A DNA stretch of 64,000 nucleotides from Euptelea pleiosperma (lineage: Eukaryota; Streptophyta; Magnoliopsida; Ranunculales; Eupteleaceae). Location of the stretch: contig CM068545.1 of NCBI GenBank assembly GCA_035048495.1, positions 44,324,450 to 44,388,449 of the forward strand. The letters are read 5' to 3'. Positions 22,432 to 34,015 of the stretch are shown piece after piece; the first letter of the stretch is position 1, and the number at the start of each line of letters is the position of its first letter. A model generated the notes under the pieces. It had not been told where the DNA came from and did not search any database. It saw only the letters and a program-made list of their open reading frames with translations. A program made the translations under genes and the position numbers.

Positions 22432-24720
22432 TGTAATACCTTGAATATTTTTCAGGGTATTTTGAAAAAAAAATTATGATCATTTATTTATTTATATTAA
22501 GTATTAATGCTTATTTCTATGTTAGTTGAATTATAATTATTGATGTGGGCATTTAGGGTAAATTTATAGGCTTTTTGGGCCTAAAAATGATCCTGATTAA
22601 AGCCTAGTTGATACCTATGGGTCTTAGGCCCATTTCTAACTCATTAGTAACCTAAAATAAGACTTTTAATATGTTGATAAATTTAATCATTTTAAAGTGA
22701 CAAAAATTACTATTAATTAGTTGTTAAGAATGTTAGTCCCACATTGGATACATGAGAAAGTTGATGGTCTTAAAAACCTATAAATAAGGGTGAAAGCATA
22801 AGCCTCTACAGGAGGATAAAACATTATTTTTCAAAAGAGAAAAGTTAAAAAATAAAAATTAGTCGATTCTCTAAGTTTATGTGAGATGGAGTTTGTGCAT
22901 TTTGACTTCTCTTAAATGATTAAAAGTCGTGGATGTTCAGCATTGACTAAGAGTTAGATCAACTCTCTATTAAGGTAAGTACACTTTACAATGTTGTATA
23001 TTTTCATTAATTATTATAGTTTTTGTTAATGATTATATGGTGTATTGTTTAAATTTTTATCTTATTTGTTAATCATATGGGCAAGCGTCATAAATTTATA
23101 ATTTTCACATTTATTTGTAAGAATTCGTTACCCTTGGTGGAAAATCGTTGCCCTTGGTAGGAATTCATTATCCTTGGTGGGAAATCGTAGCCCTTGGTGG
23201 GAGATCGTTGCCCTTTGTGAGAATTCATTACTCTTTGTGTGAATAAATGGAGAATATAGTGCATTTAATATCATTATCATGATTGGTTATTTTGGATGGT
23301 TTGATCTTCTTAATTTTGGATTAATATGTTGATTAACATGCTAAAATAATTATGATTAGATTATCTTCATTGTCTTGTGTACTCGTTGTACTTTACTAGG
23401 CTTTCGCTCACGGTATTACACCGAAACATTTCAGATTTTGTTGATCTCGGTGAGGATACTTTGGAAGAGAAGAAGTCGATCAATGACACAAAAATTGAAG
23501 AAAATTTTATTGATTAAATTATTTAAGGGTTTTAATGATGTAATAATGGGTTCTTAACATGTTTGGGTCATTGGGACCATTAATGGTTTGACTGGATTAC
23601 TTTACTTCCATTTTTTAACACATTATATTTTTTGACATCCTATGCAAAAATATTCATACGATAATATTTTAATATAATTCCAATGAGGTTAAGACCTTAA
23701 CTCAATGTAGTATTTACTGAATTATTTTGTGATTTTAGAAGTTATATAAGTGGGTCCGATTTGGCACAAATCTCAAACTTTCTGTGCTGATTTTGCAGAA
23801 TCAACACCCTTATTTTGACTTTAAGCAACTTTAGCACCTATTAGATGACCGAATCTGGTCAAGGGTAATACAAAAGTTGTACGTTTTTACGTTACCTTTC
23901 CATCCATATATAGTGGGTCAATATATTTGATAGGATGTATTCTGTAGAGCCATTTTACTAAGAGGAGGTCAGAACTGCCTGATTCCAAAATATCTAATTT
24001 TTACAAACTTTTGTCTTAATTTTTCCACAAGTTTTAAAATAGGACCACATGATTTTTATTACATGTAAATTTAGTTTATTTTGAATAGATAATAACCCAT
24101 ATGCTATTTGCTTGATTTGGATTCCGATCAAAACTATAAAAATTAATTTAATTAAAAAATCTTACTATTTACCTATTTTGACGGTTACCATTATGGCTGA
24201 ATTAAGAGTGGAGAACTGACTCCAAAAATTTATAAATATCATTTTTAGCTAAAGTGCCTTTGTTAAAGTTGTATCTTATGATTTTTAAAATAAAACCCTC
24301 AAAGAAAAATAATTTTTTTGACATACTTTGAATTTTGACCAAAAGTTGAACATTTTTCTTTGAATCGTGAAAATCAAGTTTCAAAACTATCTTAAGTGGG
24401 CGTTTTGCTTAAGTATTTTCACAAAAGATGTTTAATATAAATTCTAGGTAATTATAAAGACCCTAATTAGTGATATTGACCAAAACTAAAAGTTTGACTT
24501 TGATTTTGATTTTGGTTATTCCACCGTAATAGCTTATTTACGCTTCTGCATTATTTGACTATTGGAGTTGAACCGTTCTTTATCAATCACGATGGTGATT
24601 CTTGATATTTTTTTTATTTTTTTTGAACATTTTATTTTTTATTACACCTTGGATCCTGGGTAAACGGACTGATCCACAAGCATTTGGGTCGAATTTAGGT
24701 ACCCGAATTCGGGCGTGACA
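22432..24720 (+). repeat. Tekay/Del-like LTR (I), chimeric flanks
   Basis: 2.29 kb, starting TGTAATACCTTGAATATTTT and ending CGGGCGTGACA, the terminal style of solo LTRs D and E and of plant Tekay/Del chromoviruses. A shared block GCTCACGGTATTACACCGA (about 23407-23425) corresponds to GCTCACGGTGCTACACCGA in D. The flanks do not match: TAATT before, AGCAC after. The left flank is element C leader and the right flank is C's LTR, so the LTR marks a recombination that removed C's interior. Confidence 0.7.
23117..23245. repeat. ~22-bp tandem repeat inside LTR I
   Basis: About six units of the form GAAATCGTTGCCCTTGGTGG with variants (GAATTCATTATCCTTGGTGG and others). Confidence 0.8.
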
Positions 24721-26156
24721 AGCACCCTTTCCTCTCCACCAACGGACCTGCAACTATAATAGGTCAGTTCTTCCAGCCGTTCAACCATCTCCGCCTTATT
24801 CTTCTGCATCTCCAGCACCCCTACTACCACCGTCCTCAAGCCCACACCATGGCTGTCTCCTTTCCACTACTCCACAGTGGATCTCCTCTCCCTGCCACAC
24901 CAAACAGATCATGCCTCCTCCTCCATTGCCGGAGTCGCAGACCTGCAACTCAGGCGATCACCACTAAGGTCGATCAGATCCTCCTCCCAAATCATCATGC
25001 TACCAACTAGCAACCTCTCCGGTGGATTCCTCCATCTCTCCTCACGAACCTGCAACTAATCTTCATGCCAAAAACCATCACACGGCCCATCTCCATGCTC
25101 CACAAACCACCGGTCATGGCTTCACTGACCGTCTTCTCCATGACCGGAGCACAGCAATGCCAGCAACTTCCTCCATCTACAACCCACTTGGCAGCGCCTC
25201 TTGCTGGCTGGCTTTCTTGGCAACAACTCACCACTACCAGCATGCAACCCTGCATGTACTACACCATCCTTCTACCTTCTCCAATGGTTCAAGATCAGCC
25301 TGCAAACCCATGCGCTACATGCACCAATGGCTTGCTTGCTGCCCTGTTGGACCTTCCCTGGAAGACCAGTACATATGCAAGTCACGACCAGATCTGTACC
25401 TCCAGAACTCCTCCTCTTACGGCCAGCAAGTCACCAAGTCAAGCAGCGCATTCCTTCTCCCTTCATGAAATCATGTTGCTGCCCAATGGTCCACCAATCA
25501 TTTGATAGGATTTCTTAGGCCGACGACCGATGGCCGATGCTTCTCCGGCCACCATCACATCACATGGCCACACTGCCTTCTCTTACAAGGCCGATCTCTC
25601 TAATGGTAAGTGTTTGAGGTTAGTTTCTCTCTCTAGAAATTACTTTCTCTCACTAATGCCATTTTCTCTCTCTTCTCTCACTTTCTCTCTCTAAGGTTTC
25701 TCCTCTCTCTCTAGAAATCCTAGTTTCTCTCTCTACATTTCATTTTCCCTCTCTCTTTCTCTAACGGACATGGAAGGGACGTCTGATCCCTAAACCTGTG
25801 TTTTAACCCTAATTTTCTCTCTCTAGAGTTAATGACTTTCTCTCACTACTTTCTCAAGCCAATCGCCTACTCACTTGGCCGACTCCTCTCGGCAAGTGAA
25901 AATGTGAGCTTTTTAGGGCACATCATCGTACATTTGCCAATTCACATCTACCTTGTCGGCCGGTAAGATCCGATGTGGATTATCATGATTGAGTAGCATT
26001 CCATGAAATTTGGACGGTCATCTTCTTGATCAATAGCGCCTTAGCTCCAAAGGTCATGGGATGCTTCTCTGTCAAAACTTTTCTCTTGATTGAAGCATTC
26101 ATCGAAGTCTTGGAGGATCCTCTTCTTGATCGGTAGCGCCCTTAGCTCTGAGATCT
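24721..26156 (+). repeat. Element C 3' LTR, partial
   Basis: Closely follows 19203-20617 of the C 5' LTR, from GCACCCTTTCCTCTCCACC to CCCTTAGCTCTGAGATCT. It is truncated on the left by LTR I and interrupted on the right by the insertion of element A at GAGATCT. Small indels separate the two copies. Contains a decayed palindromic module at 24928-24955. Confidence 0.85.
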
Positions 26157-27637
26157 TGAAAGTAGAGTTTTTCCGCGTCGTTGGTTACGGAAACCCTAAC
26201 TTCAACACATTTTTAATTTATCCGAGACATTTAACCTATAAAATGAGCAGTTTTGCATAGTGGCTCGTGTCGGATGTCGATCCGCAATCGGGGTTAGTGT
26301 GCGTAATTCAAAGACATGAAATGACGGATTTTTATCAAGAAAACATGGAGAGGTGAGAATGGTGATGGATTAAAACATGATTGGTTGATTTTAGAGAGAA
26401 AAATAGCTATTCAAACCATAACAAAAATTGCGAAAACAACCTTAACTTTTATTCATCAAATTGCAATGTTGCATACAACTTCTTGAAAGGTGGAACAACA
26501 ATAACAAACAATCAACTAGAAAGCAATGTAATAGATTACTCTAGAAAGTCTGTAAGAATGAGAGAGAAAATAAGTCTAGAGAGAGAGAGAAAATAGAACA
26601 CTATCCTAGAGAGAGAAAACTTAGTGTTCTAGAGAGAGAATAGATAGAAGAGAAACAAAGTGAGAAAAAATGGAGAGAGATAGAATGATTCCTAGAGAGA
26701 GAGTGAGGTGTCTACCCTAGAGAGAGGAGAGAGAAAGAAAAGGAGAATGGAATAAGGGAGGTTTACCTTGATGCTGTAAAGAGGAGACACATGGTTCACC
26801 TTATGCATTCCAAGCTTGCAACCAAGCAGTATGTGGAGGCTTTAGGAGCTTAAATGGCGGTGTGATGAACCCGTGAAGATGGTGGTCCTACATGTCAAAC
26901 CAGTGAAGAGGGCGCTGTGGAGACTTGCTGGTTCGGTGGGAGAGAGCACCGTGGTGTTGCTGTTTGTGCGACTTGCAGGTGGAGATGGAAGGGAAGAAGG
27001 AGGAGCACCCCGCACCAAGACGTTGAGGCAACAGGTTGGTGGAGAAGAACCTAAAGGTTGTTGGCCGTCCAAAGGGTAGAAGATGCACGTGGCCGACCTG
27101 CTGGTGCAGAGATGTCGAACCTTGCTAGTTCGGCCAGCAAGGAGGAGGTGCACAAGGTGATGGAGGCGGTGGTTATGGTGTTGACGGTGGTGGGCTGGGC
27201 GGTGGAGCTTCAAGAGAAGGTGCTGCGGATGGCTGGGGTTCTTCTTCCAAGAGAAACGTCCACAGGAGAGGGGTGCACTGCTGCCTCTAAGGAAAACGGT
27301 GGAGATGGAGTTTGGTTTGTGATGAGGCGGTGGCTGGTTTCTTGAAGGGGACAACGGCTTGATGATCAATGGAGAAGGCGGTGCTGGTTGTTGTGTGCTG
27401 CATCGTGGTGCAGCAACGGCGAAAGACGGTGGAGTGAAGATTTACAGGCGGAAGAAGGTGGTACAGGAGCTGTTGGAAGGAAGGAGGAAGAAGAAGGCGG
27501 AGACGAAAAAAATGAAGGACGAAAAGAAGAAGAAGAAGAAGAAGACGAGAAGGAGAAGAAGAAAGAAGAAAGGGAAGAGAGGAAGAGGAAAGAAGAGAAG
27601 GAAGAGAAGAAAGAGAAGAGAAGAAGGAAGAAGGACG

Positions 27638-27665
27638 GCCGGAGTTGCAAACCTGCAACTCCGGC
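27638..27665. repeat. Palindromic module, A 3' LTR
   Basis: GCCGGAGTTGCA, AACC, TGCAACTCCGGC: 12-bp perfect arms around a 4-base loop, preceded by GACG. The same module occurs in the A 5' LTR at 56723-56750. Confidence 0.9.
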
Positions 27666-27812
27666 GAAGAATGGTGAAGGAGACGAAGAAGAAAAGAGGA
27701 AGAAGAGGAGAAAGAAGTCGCGGGGAAGAAGGGAAAGGATAGGGGGAAGGAGAGGAAGAGATTGGAGGGGGATTAGGGTTCGAACGAACCCCTCTCCTTC
27801 TTCTTTCAAAGC

Positions 27813-27838
27813 TCCCTATTTCCTTTAATGGAAATAGG
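27813..27838. promoter_or_regulatory. Promoter-proximal palindrome, A 3' LTR
   Basis: CCCTATTTCC, TTTAAT, GGAAATAGGG: 10-bp perfect arms. In the minus-strand reading it sits just upstream of where B and G have TTTATAAG. Confidence 0.7.
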
Positions 27839-27864
27839 GTATTTTTTGAAAATAAAAAATATGA

Positions 27865-27867
<3 letters not shown>

Positions 27868-27906
<39 letters not shown>
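27868..27906. repeat. (TA)n microsatellite in A 3' LTR U3
   Basis: About 19 TA units followed by a T run; the corresponding place in B is a plain A/T tract. Confidence 0.9.
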
Positions 27907-27913
<7 letters not shown>

Positions 27914-28890
27914 TTTTAAGTAAAACATTACTTTTCTATGGGGAATCTCCCCATTTAGTGGACCCCCCATTTTTTAAAATTTAATTAAAATTATTTTAAA
28001 ATTCACGGGGTCCACTAACTAGTCGGACAGCGGGTCGATGATGATGGGCCCGGCTACTGGCCCACATGGATTGATGATGTCCATCGTCTCATAAGATGAT
28101 TTGACAGACAGTTTGATGGCGATCGGATGGATGGTGACTTGATTGGGACCCAGATTGGTAGATCGACGGATCTAGAGAGATCCAACGGTCCAATTGAAGA
28201 TCCAACGGTCCAATGGAAGATCCAACGGTCAGAAAGCTAAGGGAGATGAGATAGAGCCGATGGACAGGAGTTCTAGGGTTAGGTCAGTAGATTCTAGGAC
28301 CGAGAGAAGAAGAAAGAGAGAGAATAAGGAGAGATGAGAGAGAAAGTATCAGAAAATAGAGAGAAAAGCACTGGCGGAGGGTCTGGAACCCTGGTATTCA
28401 CTGTGACCATCCTCACGCTTCTCCAGTAGAGTCGACTATCATTCTTTGCTGACTCATGTGGCTTTAAACGCTTTGGTCCGTCTCTTGGTCATTGGCTCTC
28501 CTGCTCTCTTCGTTCTTTGGGCCGGCTTTTTGGTCCTCTTATTCAGCCCATATTTGGCCCATATCTTCTAGTCATAGCATGTGGGCTCTTTAAGCTTTGA
28601 TAATGGGCTTTCATGATCGATTTGGGCCCACAAGTCTCGAGAATCGTCCCATCGGGGTTTCCTGCGACAGAAGAAGCGCGTAATGAGGCTTTATCAGAAC
28701 GGCTTAATATCTAGACTTCCGAAAATGTGTTTAATGCATGCAAATATACCATTTCGTCCAGAAAAGTGTGTTCTACACAACAGAAGAGACTATTACGTAG
28801 AAAAGTAGATAAATAGAGCATTTTACGTAGGAGAATGCAATAACGCTAAAAGGATAATTGCTTAAAATAAGCACTTTTGAGCGAATATCA

Positions 28891-29768
28891 CAACCCCCAA
28901 CCAGCATATTGCAAATCCTTGGCAATTAGTGCAAAATAAATGAGCTTAAAAGGGCTCTGCACATGCTGCACACTTTCACATTAGCTTCGGGAAAACACCG
29001 TTCGTCAAATCATTGAATGGATGCAAAAACAGTTACATGCTAGCGAAGAGTTTGAAAGTTTTGGCAAGACTACAAACTGATAATCATGACCCAGAATAGT
29101 CAGACTCTGCGTGTGTGTGTGCTCAACGTTCTCATCATCCGACAGTAAAGATTTCCAAATCACCTCTAAGTTTTTATGCCTCGACCTCAAATCTCACATG
29201 TTTAGCACTCAGAATAGAATCACACAAGAAGGGTTTTCTTCTTTTCTCTCAATTTATATGTGAGGAGATGTATTTAATATAAAGAGGCAAAAGATCTCAC
29301 ATATGTTTTATTTGAAGGAAGGACATCTTTAACAGAAGAAGATCTCATGATTGGAATACCACTTCACTCGGGAACGTCAGATCAAACTCTATAGCTTCTC
29401 TTTCTCCAATCTCCACATTTTATGATCGTACTATCTTAGAATCAAGTAGGACTTTCCTGGGTTGCAATGAGGCTTAGGTCAGGTGTAGAGAGATAAAGGG
29501 ATACAGGATTTCAAAGATCTTGAGAGGATATTGCCATTTTCTTGCATTTTTCCTGCGGCGTAACACCATTATCTGGTTCTTTTTCCTTTTTTTTTTTGTA
29601 TTTTTATCTTTTTCTTGATATTTCTAAGACTGCTCAATTTCTTTTCAGCTCTTTTCATACTTTCTTTTCATATTTTGTTTTCAGCTTGAACCACTTTCTT
29701 TTCCTTTTGATTCTTCTTCTTTACTTTTCTTTTTACGGTACACCCATATCAGTTATTCTTTTGTCCAT
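28891..29768 (-). other. Element A 3' internal end with polypurine tract, cut by B
   Basis: Directly next to the LTR the minus strand reads GCTGGTTGGGGGTTG (28891-28905), the polypurine tract. The rest is noncoding, nearly identical to B's own 32105-32990, and ends at the TCCAT duplication (29764-29768). Confidence 0.85.
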
Positions 29769-30709
29769 TGAAAATAGGGTTTTTCCGCGTCGTTGGTTAC
29801 GGAAACCCTAATCTCAATAATATTTGTAATTTGATCCGATTATCCTGCAAAATTTAGAATTCTTGCACAGTGGGAAGTTTCGGATGTCGATCCACACTCG
29901 GGATTAGTAGCGCAGACAAGAACATAAAATGACGAATTTTTCCACAGAAAATGATAAAAATAAAGGATGGAGGGGTGAGAGTGATGATCACGAGATTTAA
30001 AAATCTATTTTCTTAGAGAGAGAATTTATCAAAAAGCATATAGAATGATCAACGATAACAAATTGCCCAAAAAAATAACTATTTTATTATTTGAAATAAA
30101 AGTTGCTTACATTGCTTGAATGAAAGACTAATCTAATAGAGAGAAAGAAAGCATTATTCTAGAGAGAGAAAGGGAGGAGAGAGAGAGAAAGGGATAAAGT
30201 TCTAGAGAGAGAAACTATGGTAAAAAAATGTTTTACCTTCAACTTATTTGGAGAGATAAGATCTGCCCGGTGAGTGGTTCGCTGGTGGTGTTGACTGTAG
30301 ATGCGTGGGATAGTTCGGGATGGGCTGAGCACACCCAACCGTTTTTTTTTTTTTTTATTTCTTTTATTTCTTTTTTTTTTGTTTTTCCTTGGGTTTAGCG
30401 GTGAGGAAGAAGAGAGGGATGATGGCGGCTGAGAGAGAGGCGGCAAAGGAGGATAAAAGTCAGCCACGCAGTCCTCCAATGGTGGCTTTTAACGGTGAAG
30501 GCAGCAAGGCAGAGGCAATGGTGGTTTGGTACGTTGCCAACCAGCACGTGGGATGGAGATCAAGACGTGGTGGAGTCTTTTGGCAGCGAACTGCCGTTGG
30601 AAGATGTGGAGATGGGGAGCGGCTGCAGGCAGAGGGATGGCTTGGCAACAGCCAAGGTGAAGGGAGGATGCAGCAGGCTGTAGCAGGCGGTGGTTGCTGG
30701 TGAAACGGA

Positions 30710-30734
30710 CTGGAGTTGCAGGTTGCAACTCCAG
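30710..30734. repeat. Palindromic module with compensatory change, B 3' LTR
   Basis: CTGGAGTTGCA, GGT, TGCAACTCCAG: perfect 11-bp arms. Relative to the usual CCGGAG...CTCCGG both arms changed, keeping the pairing. Confidence 0.9.
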
Positions 30735-30837
30735 CAACGTTAAAGAAAGATGGGGCTGCTGATTTGGGTGGTGATGGGGCTGCTGCTCCGTTGCAAGAGG
30801 ATGGCGAGGTCGTTAATGGAGGGGTAAGGGGTGGCCA

Positions 30838-30936
30838 GCAAGAGATGGTGGAGGAGATCTTGATCGGCCGGAGTTGCAGGCCAAGAGATGGTGGAGGAGA
30901 TCTTGATCGGCCGGAGTTGCAGCCTGCAACTCCGGC
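30838..30936. repeat. 47-bp duplication and palindromic module, B 3' LTR
   Basis: AAGAGATGGTGGAGGAGATC followed by TTGATCGGCCGGAGTTGCAG occurs twice. The second copy ends in a full module at 30910-30936 (GCCGGAGTTGCAG, then CTGCAACTCCGGC); the first has only the left arm. Confidence 0.85.
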
Positions 30937-31084
30937 AATGACGTGATGAAGAAGATGAAGAAGAAGGTGGAGAAGAAAAGGAAAATGGGGCTAAGGGTGA
31001 AGGGATCCGTGCGGGATTGATAGGGGGAGAGAATGGAAGAGAAAGGGGGGGGATTAGGGTTCGAACGAACCCTTCTCCCTCCTC

Positions 31085-31120
31085 TTATAAAGCTCCCTAT
31101 TTCCATTAATGGAAATAGGG
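31085..31120 (-). promoter_or_regulatory. B 3' LTR promoter: 26-bp palindrome plus TATA box
   Basis: CCCTATTTCC ATTAAT GGAAATAGGG (31095-31120) is a perfect 26-bp palindrome because the centre is also self-complementary. Eight bases or less downstream on the minus strand is TTTATAAG (31085-31092), the likely TATA box. The same arrangement is in the B 5' LTR near 42291-42326. Confidence 0.75.
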
Positions 31121-32104
31121 TATTTTTTGAAAATAAAAAAATAATTTTTTTTTTTTTTAAGTAAAAACCTACTTTATTATGGGGAATCTCCCCAATTAGT
31201 GGACCCCCCATTTTTTAATTAAAATTATTTTGAAATTCACGGGGTCCACTAACTGGTCGGACAGCGGGTCGATGATGATGGGCCCGGCTATTGGCCCACA
31301 TGGACTGATGATGTCCATCGTCTCACAAGATGATGTGACAGACATTCTGATGGCGATCGGATGGATGGTGACTTGATTGGGACCCAGATTGGTAGATCGA
31401 CGGATCTAGAGAGATCCAACGGTCCGATTGAAGATCCAACGGTCAGAAAGCTAAGGGAGATGAGATAGAGCCGAAGGGTAGGAGTTCTGGGGTTAGGTCA
31501 GTAGATTCGAGGATCGAGAGATGAAGAGAGAGAGAGAATAAGAAGAGATGAGAGAAAAAGTATCAAAAAAATAGAAAAAAGCACTGGCGGAGGGTCTGGA
31601 ACCCTGGTCTTCACTGTGACCATCCTCACGCTTCTCCAGTAGAGTCGACTATCATTCCTTGCTGACTCATGTGGCTTTAAACGCTTTGGTCCGTCTCTTG
31701 GTCATTGGCTCTCCTGCTCTCTTCATTCTTTGGGCCGGCTTTTTGGTCCTCTTATTCAGCCCATATTTGGCCCATATCTTCTAGTCATAGCATGTGGGCT
31801 CTTTAAGCTTTGATAATGGGCTTTCATGATCGATTTGGGCCCACAAGTCTCGAGAATCGTCCCATCGGGGTTTCCTGCGACAGAAGAAGCGCGTAATGAG
31901 ACTCTATCAGAATGACTTCATATCTAGACTTCCGAAAATGTGTTTAATGCATGCAAATATACCATTTCGTCCAGAAAAGTGTGTTCTACGCAATGAGATA
32001 GACTCTTACGTAGAAAAGTGGATAATTAGAGCAGTTTTACGTAGGAGAGTGCGATAACGCTAACAGGATAAGTGCTTAAAATAAGCACTTTTGAGCGAAT
32101 ATCA

Positions 32105-34015
32105 CAACCCCCAACCAGCATATTGCCAATCCTTGGCAATTAGTGCGAAATACATGAGGTTAAAAGGGCTCTGCACATGCTGCACACTTTTTCATATTAG
32201 CTCCGGGAAAACACCGTTCATCAAATTATTGAATGGATGCAAAAACAGTTACATGCTAGCGAAGAGTTTGAAAGTTTTGGCAAGACTACAGACTGATAAT
32301 CATGACCCAGATTAGTCAGACTCTGCATGTGTGTGTGCTCAACATTCTCATCATCCGACAGTAAAGATTTCCAGATCACCTCTAAGTTTTTCTGCCTCGA
32401 CCTCAAATCTCACATGTTTAGCACTCAGAATAGAATCACACAAGAAGGGTTTTCTTCTTTTCTCTCAATTTATATGTGAGGAGATGTATTTAATATAAAG
32501 AGGCAAAAGATCTCACATATGTTTTATTTGAAGGAAAGACATCTTTAACAGAAGAAGATCTCATGATTGGAATACCACTTCACTCGGGAACGTCAGATCA
32601 AACTCTATAGCTTCTCTTTCTCCAATCTCCACATTTTATGATCGTGCTATCCTAGAATCAAGTAGGACTTTCCTAGGTTGTAATGAGGCTTAGGTCAGGT
32701 GTAGAGAGATAAAGAAATACAGGATTTCAAAGATCTTGAGAGGATATTGCCATTTTCTTGAATTTTTCCTGCGACGTAACACCATTATCTGGTTCTTTTT
32801 CCTTTTTTTCGTATTTTTCTCTTTTTCTTGATATTTCTGAGACTGCTCAATTTCTTTTCAGCTCTTCTTCATACTTTCTTTCTATATTTTGTTTTTGGCT
32901 TGAACCACTTTCTTTTCCTTTTGATTCTTCTTCTTTACTTTTCTTTTTCACGGTACACCCACATCAGTTATTCTTTTGTCCATCTCAAAATAAGGGTAGC
33001 CAGTCATGTTTCATAGCTATACTGGATTTTAGGTTGATGGGTTTACAAAGAAAAGGCTTTTATAAAAGGGTTCAAGGGGTTTCTAGTGAAGTATAATTCA
33101 GGTGAGTAAAAAGGCTGAATGGTTCAAAAAAATGGCCTAAATCATTTTCTAGGGTTTGCACTATCATGTATACTGTTTTGACTGGATATAGAGAAGGTTC
33201 TGTCGTAGTAATCCAATGTTGATGTCGTTCCGAGTTTTATGATCGAAGCAAAAGATAATGAGATCTCTCAACGAATATTGCGGGCATGAAGAATAGTGAG
33301 TCATCTTGTGACCCAGGATTATTGTATAACTCTCCGAAATGATTAAAGGTTCGAAAGCTCACTGGGTTAGGTCTCCACAATTATTCTCACAGGATCTCTA
33401 GAGTTTCAAAACTTAGGATGACTCTGATGTTGATAGTGTACAATTGTGCCAAATCTGAGTTTTTCTGAGTTTTCAAACCTGCTGTAGTCATGCTTGAATT
33501 GACTCAACGCTAACTTTAAACAAAAATTGACATCCTCAATACTGACTTAACGGAGGTTTTTTAGCTAATCAAAGTCAGGGTATTTGACACATTTTTGAAA
33601 TTCTAGAAAACTTTTGGAGAACATCGGAAATCACCCCAAAAACCTTTTTTTTTTTTTTCAAAATGAAGACATGAGTTTTGGTAAATACCCACCCCCAACT
33701 AAAATACAGCACCGTCCTCGGTGCTCATGACCGGGACATAAAATGATAACAAATCAATGATGATGATGCAAAGATTCAGGAAGGATGTTACCAAGTCGGC
33801 AGAAACTCGACAGTGTGTGGTACCTGATGATCGGAAGAATGAATGTACCTGCATTTCCAGAGATATAACAGTAATAACAAATGCATGAGACTCATGTACT
33901 CTAGGAATACCGGAATTGCCTTTCTGAAAGCGCTAAGTTTTACGTCTTCAGCCAGACATGACGGGGGTGACAGGCACCCCCAACCAAGTTGGAGCACAGG
34001 AGACTGAGTGGATCA
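32105..34015 (-). other. Element B 3' noncoding region and polypurine tract
   Basis: 1.9 kb between pol and the 3' LTR. The minus strand reads GCTGGTTGGGGGTTG (32105-32119) next to the LTR. Other TTGGGGGT tracts lie near 33700 and just after the pol stop (33961-33978), and GCACCGTCCTCGGTGC (33708-33723) can fold. Some Athila elements carry an env-like ORF here; I see none longer than ~110 codons and no conserved reading frame. Confidence 0.75.

Larger units (their letters stand above)
26157..28890 (-). repeat. Element A 3' LTR
   Basis: 2734 bp, in + view starting TGAAAGTAGAGTTTTTCCGC and ending GAGCGAATATCA. It contains the CTCTCTCTAG array (26565-26760), a palindromic module (27638-27665), an AG-rich stretch, the promoter palindrome (27813-27838) and a (TA)n tract, followed by the conserved U3. 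Confidence 0.9.
29769..32104 (-). repeat. Element B 3' LTR
   Basis: 2336 bp. The leader part (29815-30985 in + view) contains CTCTCTCTAG words, two palindromic modules (30710-30734, 30910-30936), a 47-bp duplication (30838-30920) and no long match to the B 5' LTR. The U3 part (about 30985-32104) is almost identical to 42190-43309. Confidence 0.92.

Noticed and set aside
27359..27828. Lys/Arg/Glu-rich reading frames in the AG-rich part of the A LTR (also 56623-56913 and 41994-42224)
   Set aside because: They arise from GAA/AAG-rich simple sequence, in several frames at once and mostly on the antisense strand of the LTR.
31055..31070. GGTTCGAACGAACC resembling an RNA polymerase III B-box
   Set aside because: It is a short palindrome in the LTR R region; no A-box or tRNA fold accompanies it.
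32105..34015. An envelope-like gene downstream of B pol, as reported for some Athila elements
   Set aside because: No frame longer than ~110 codons, no signal peptide or membrane segment, and the three copies (A, B, G) show no shared open frame.
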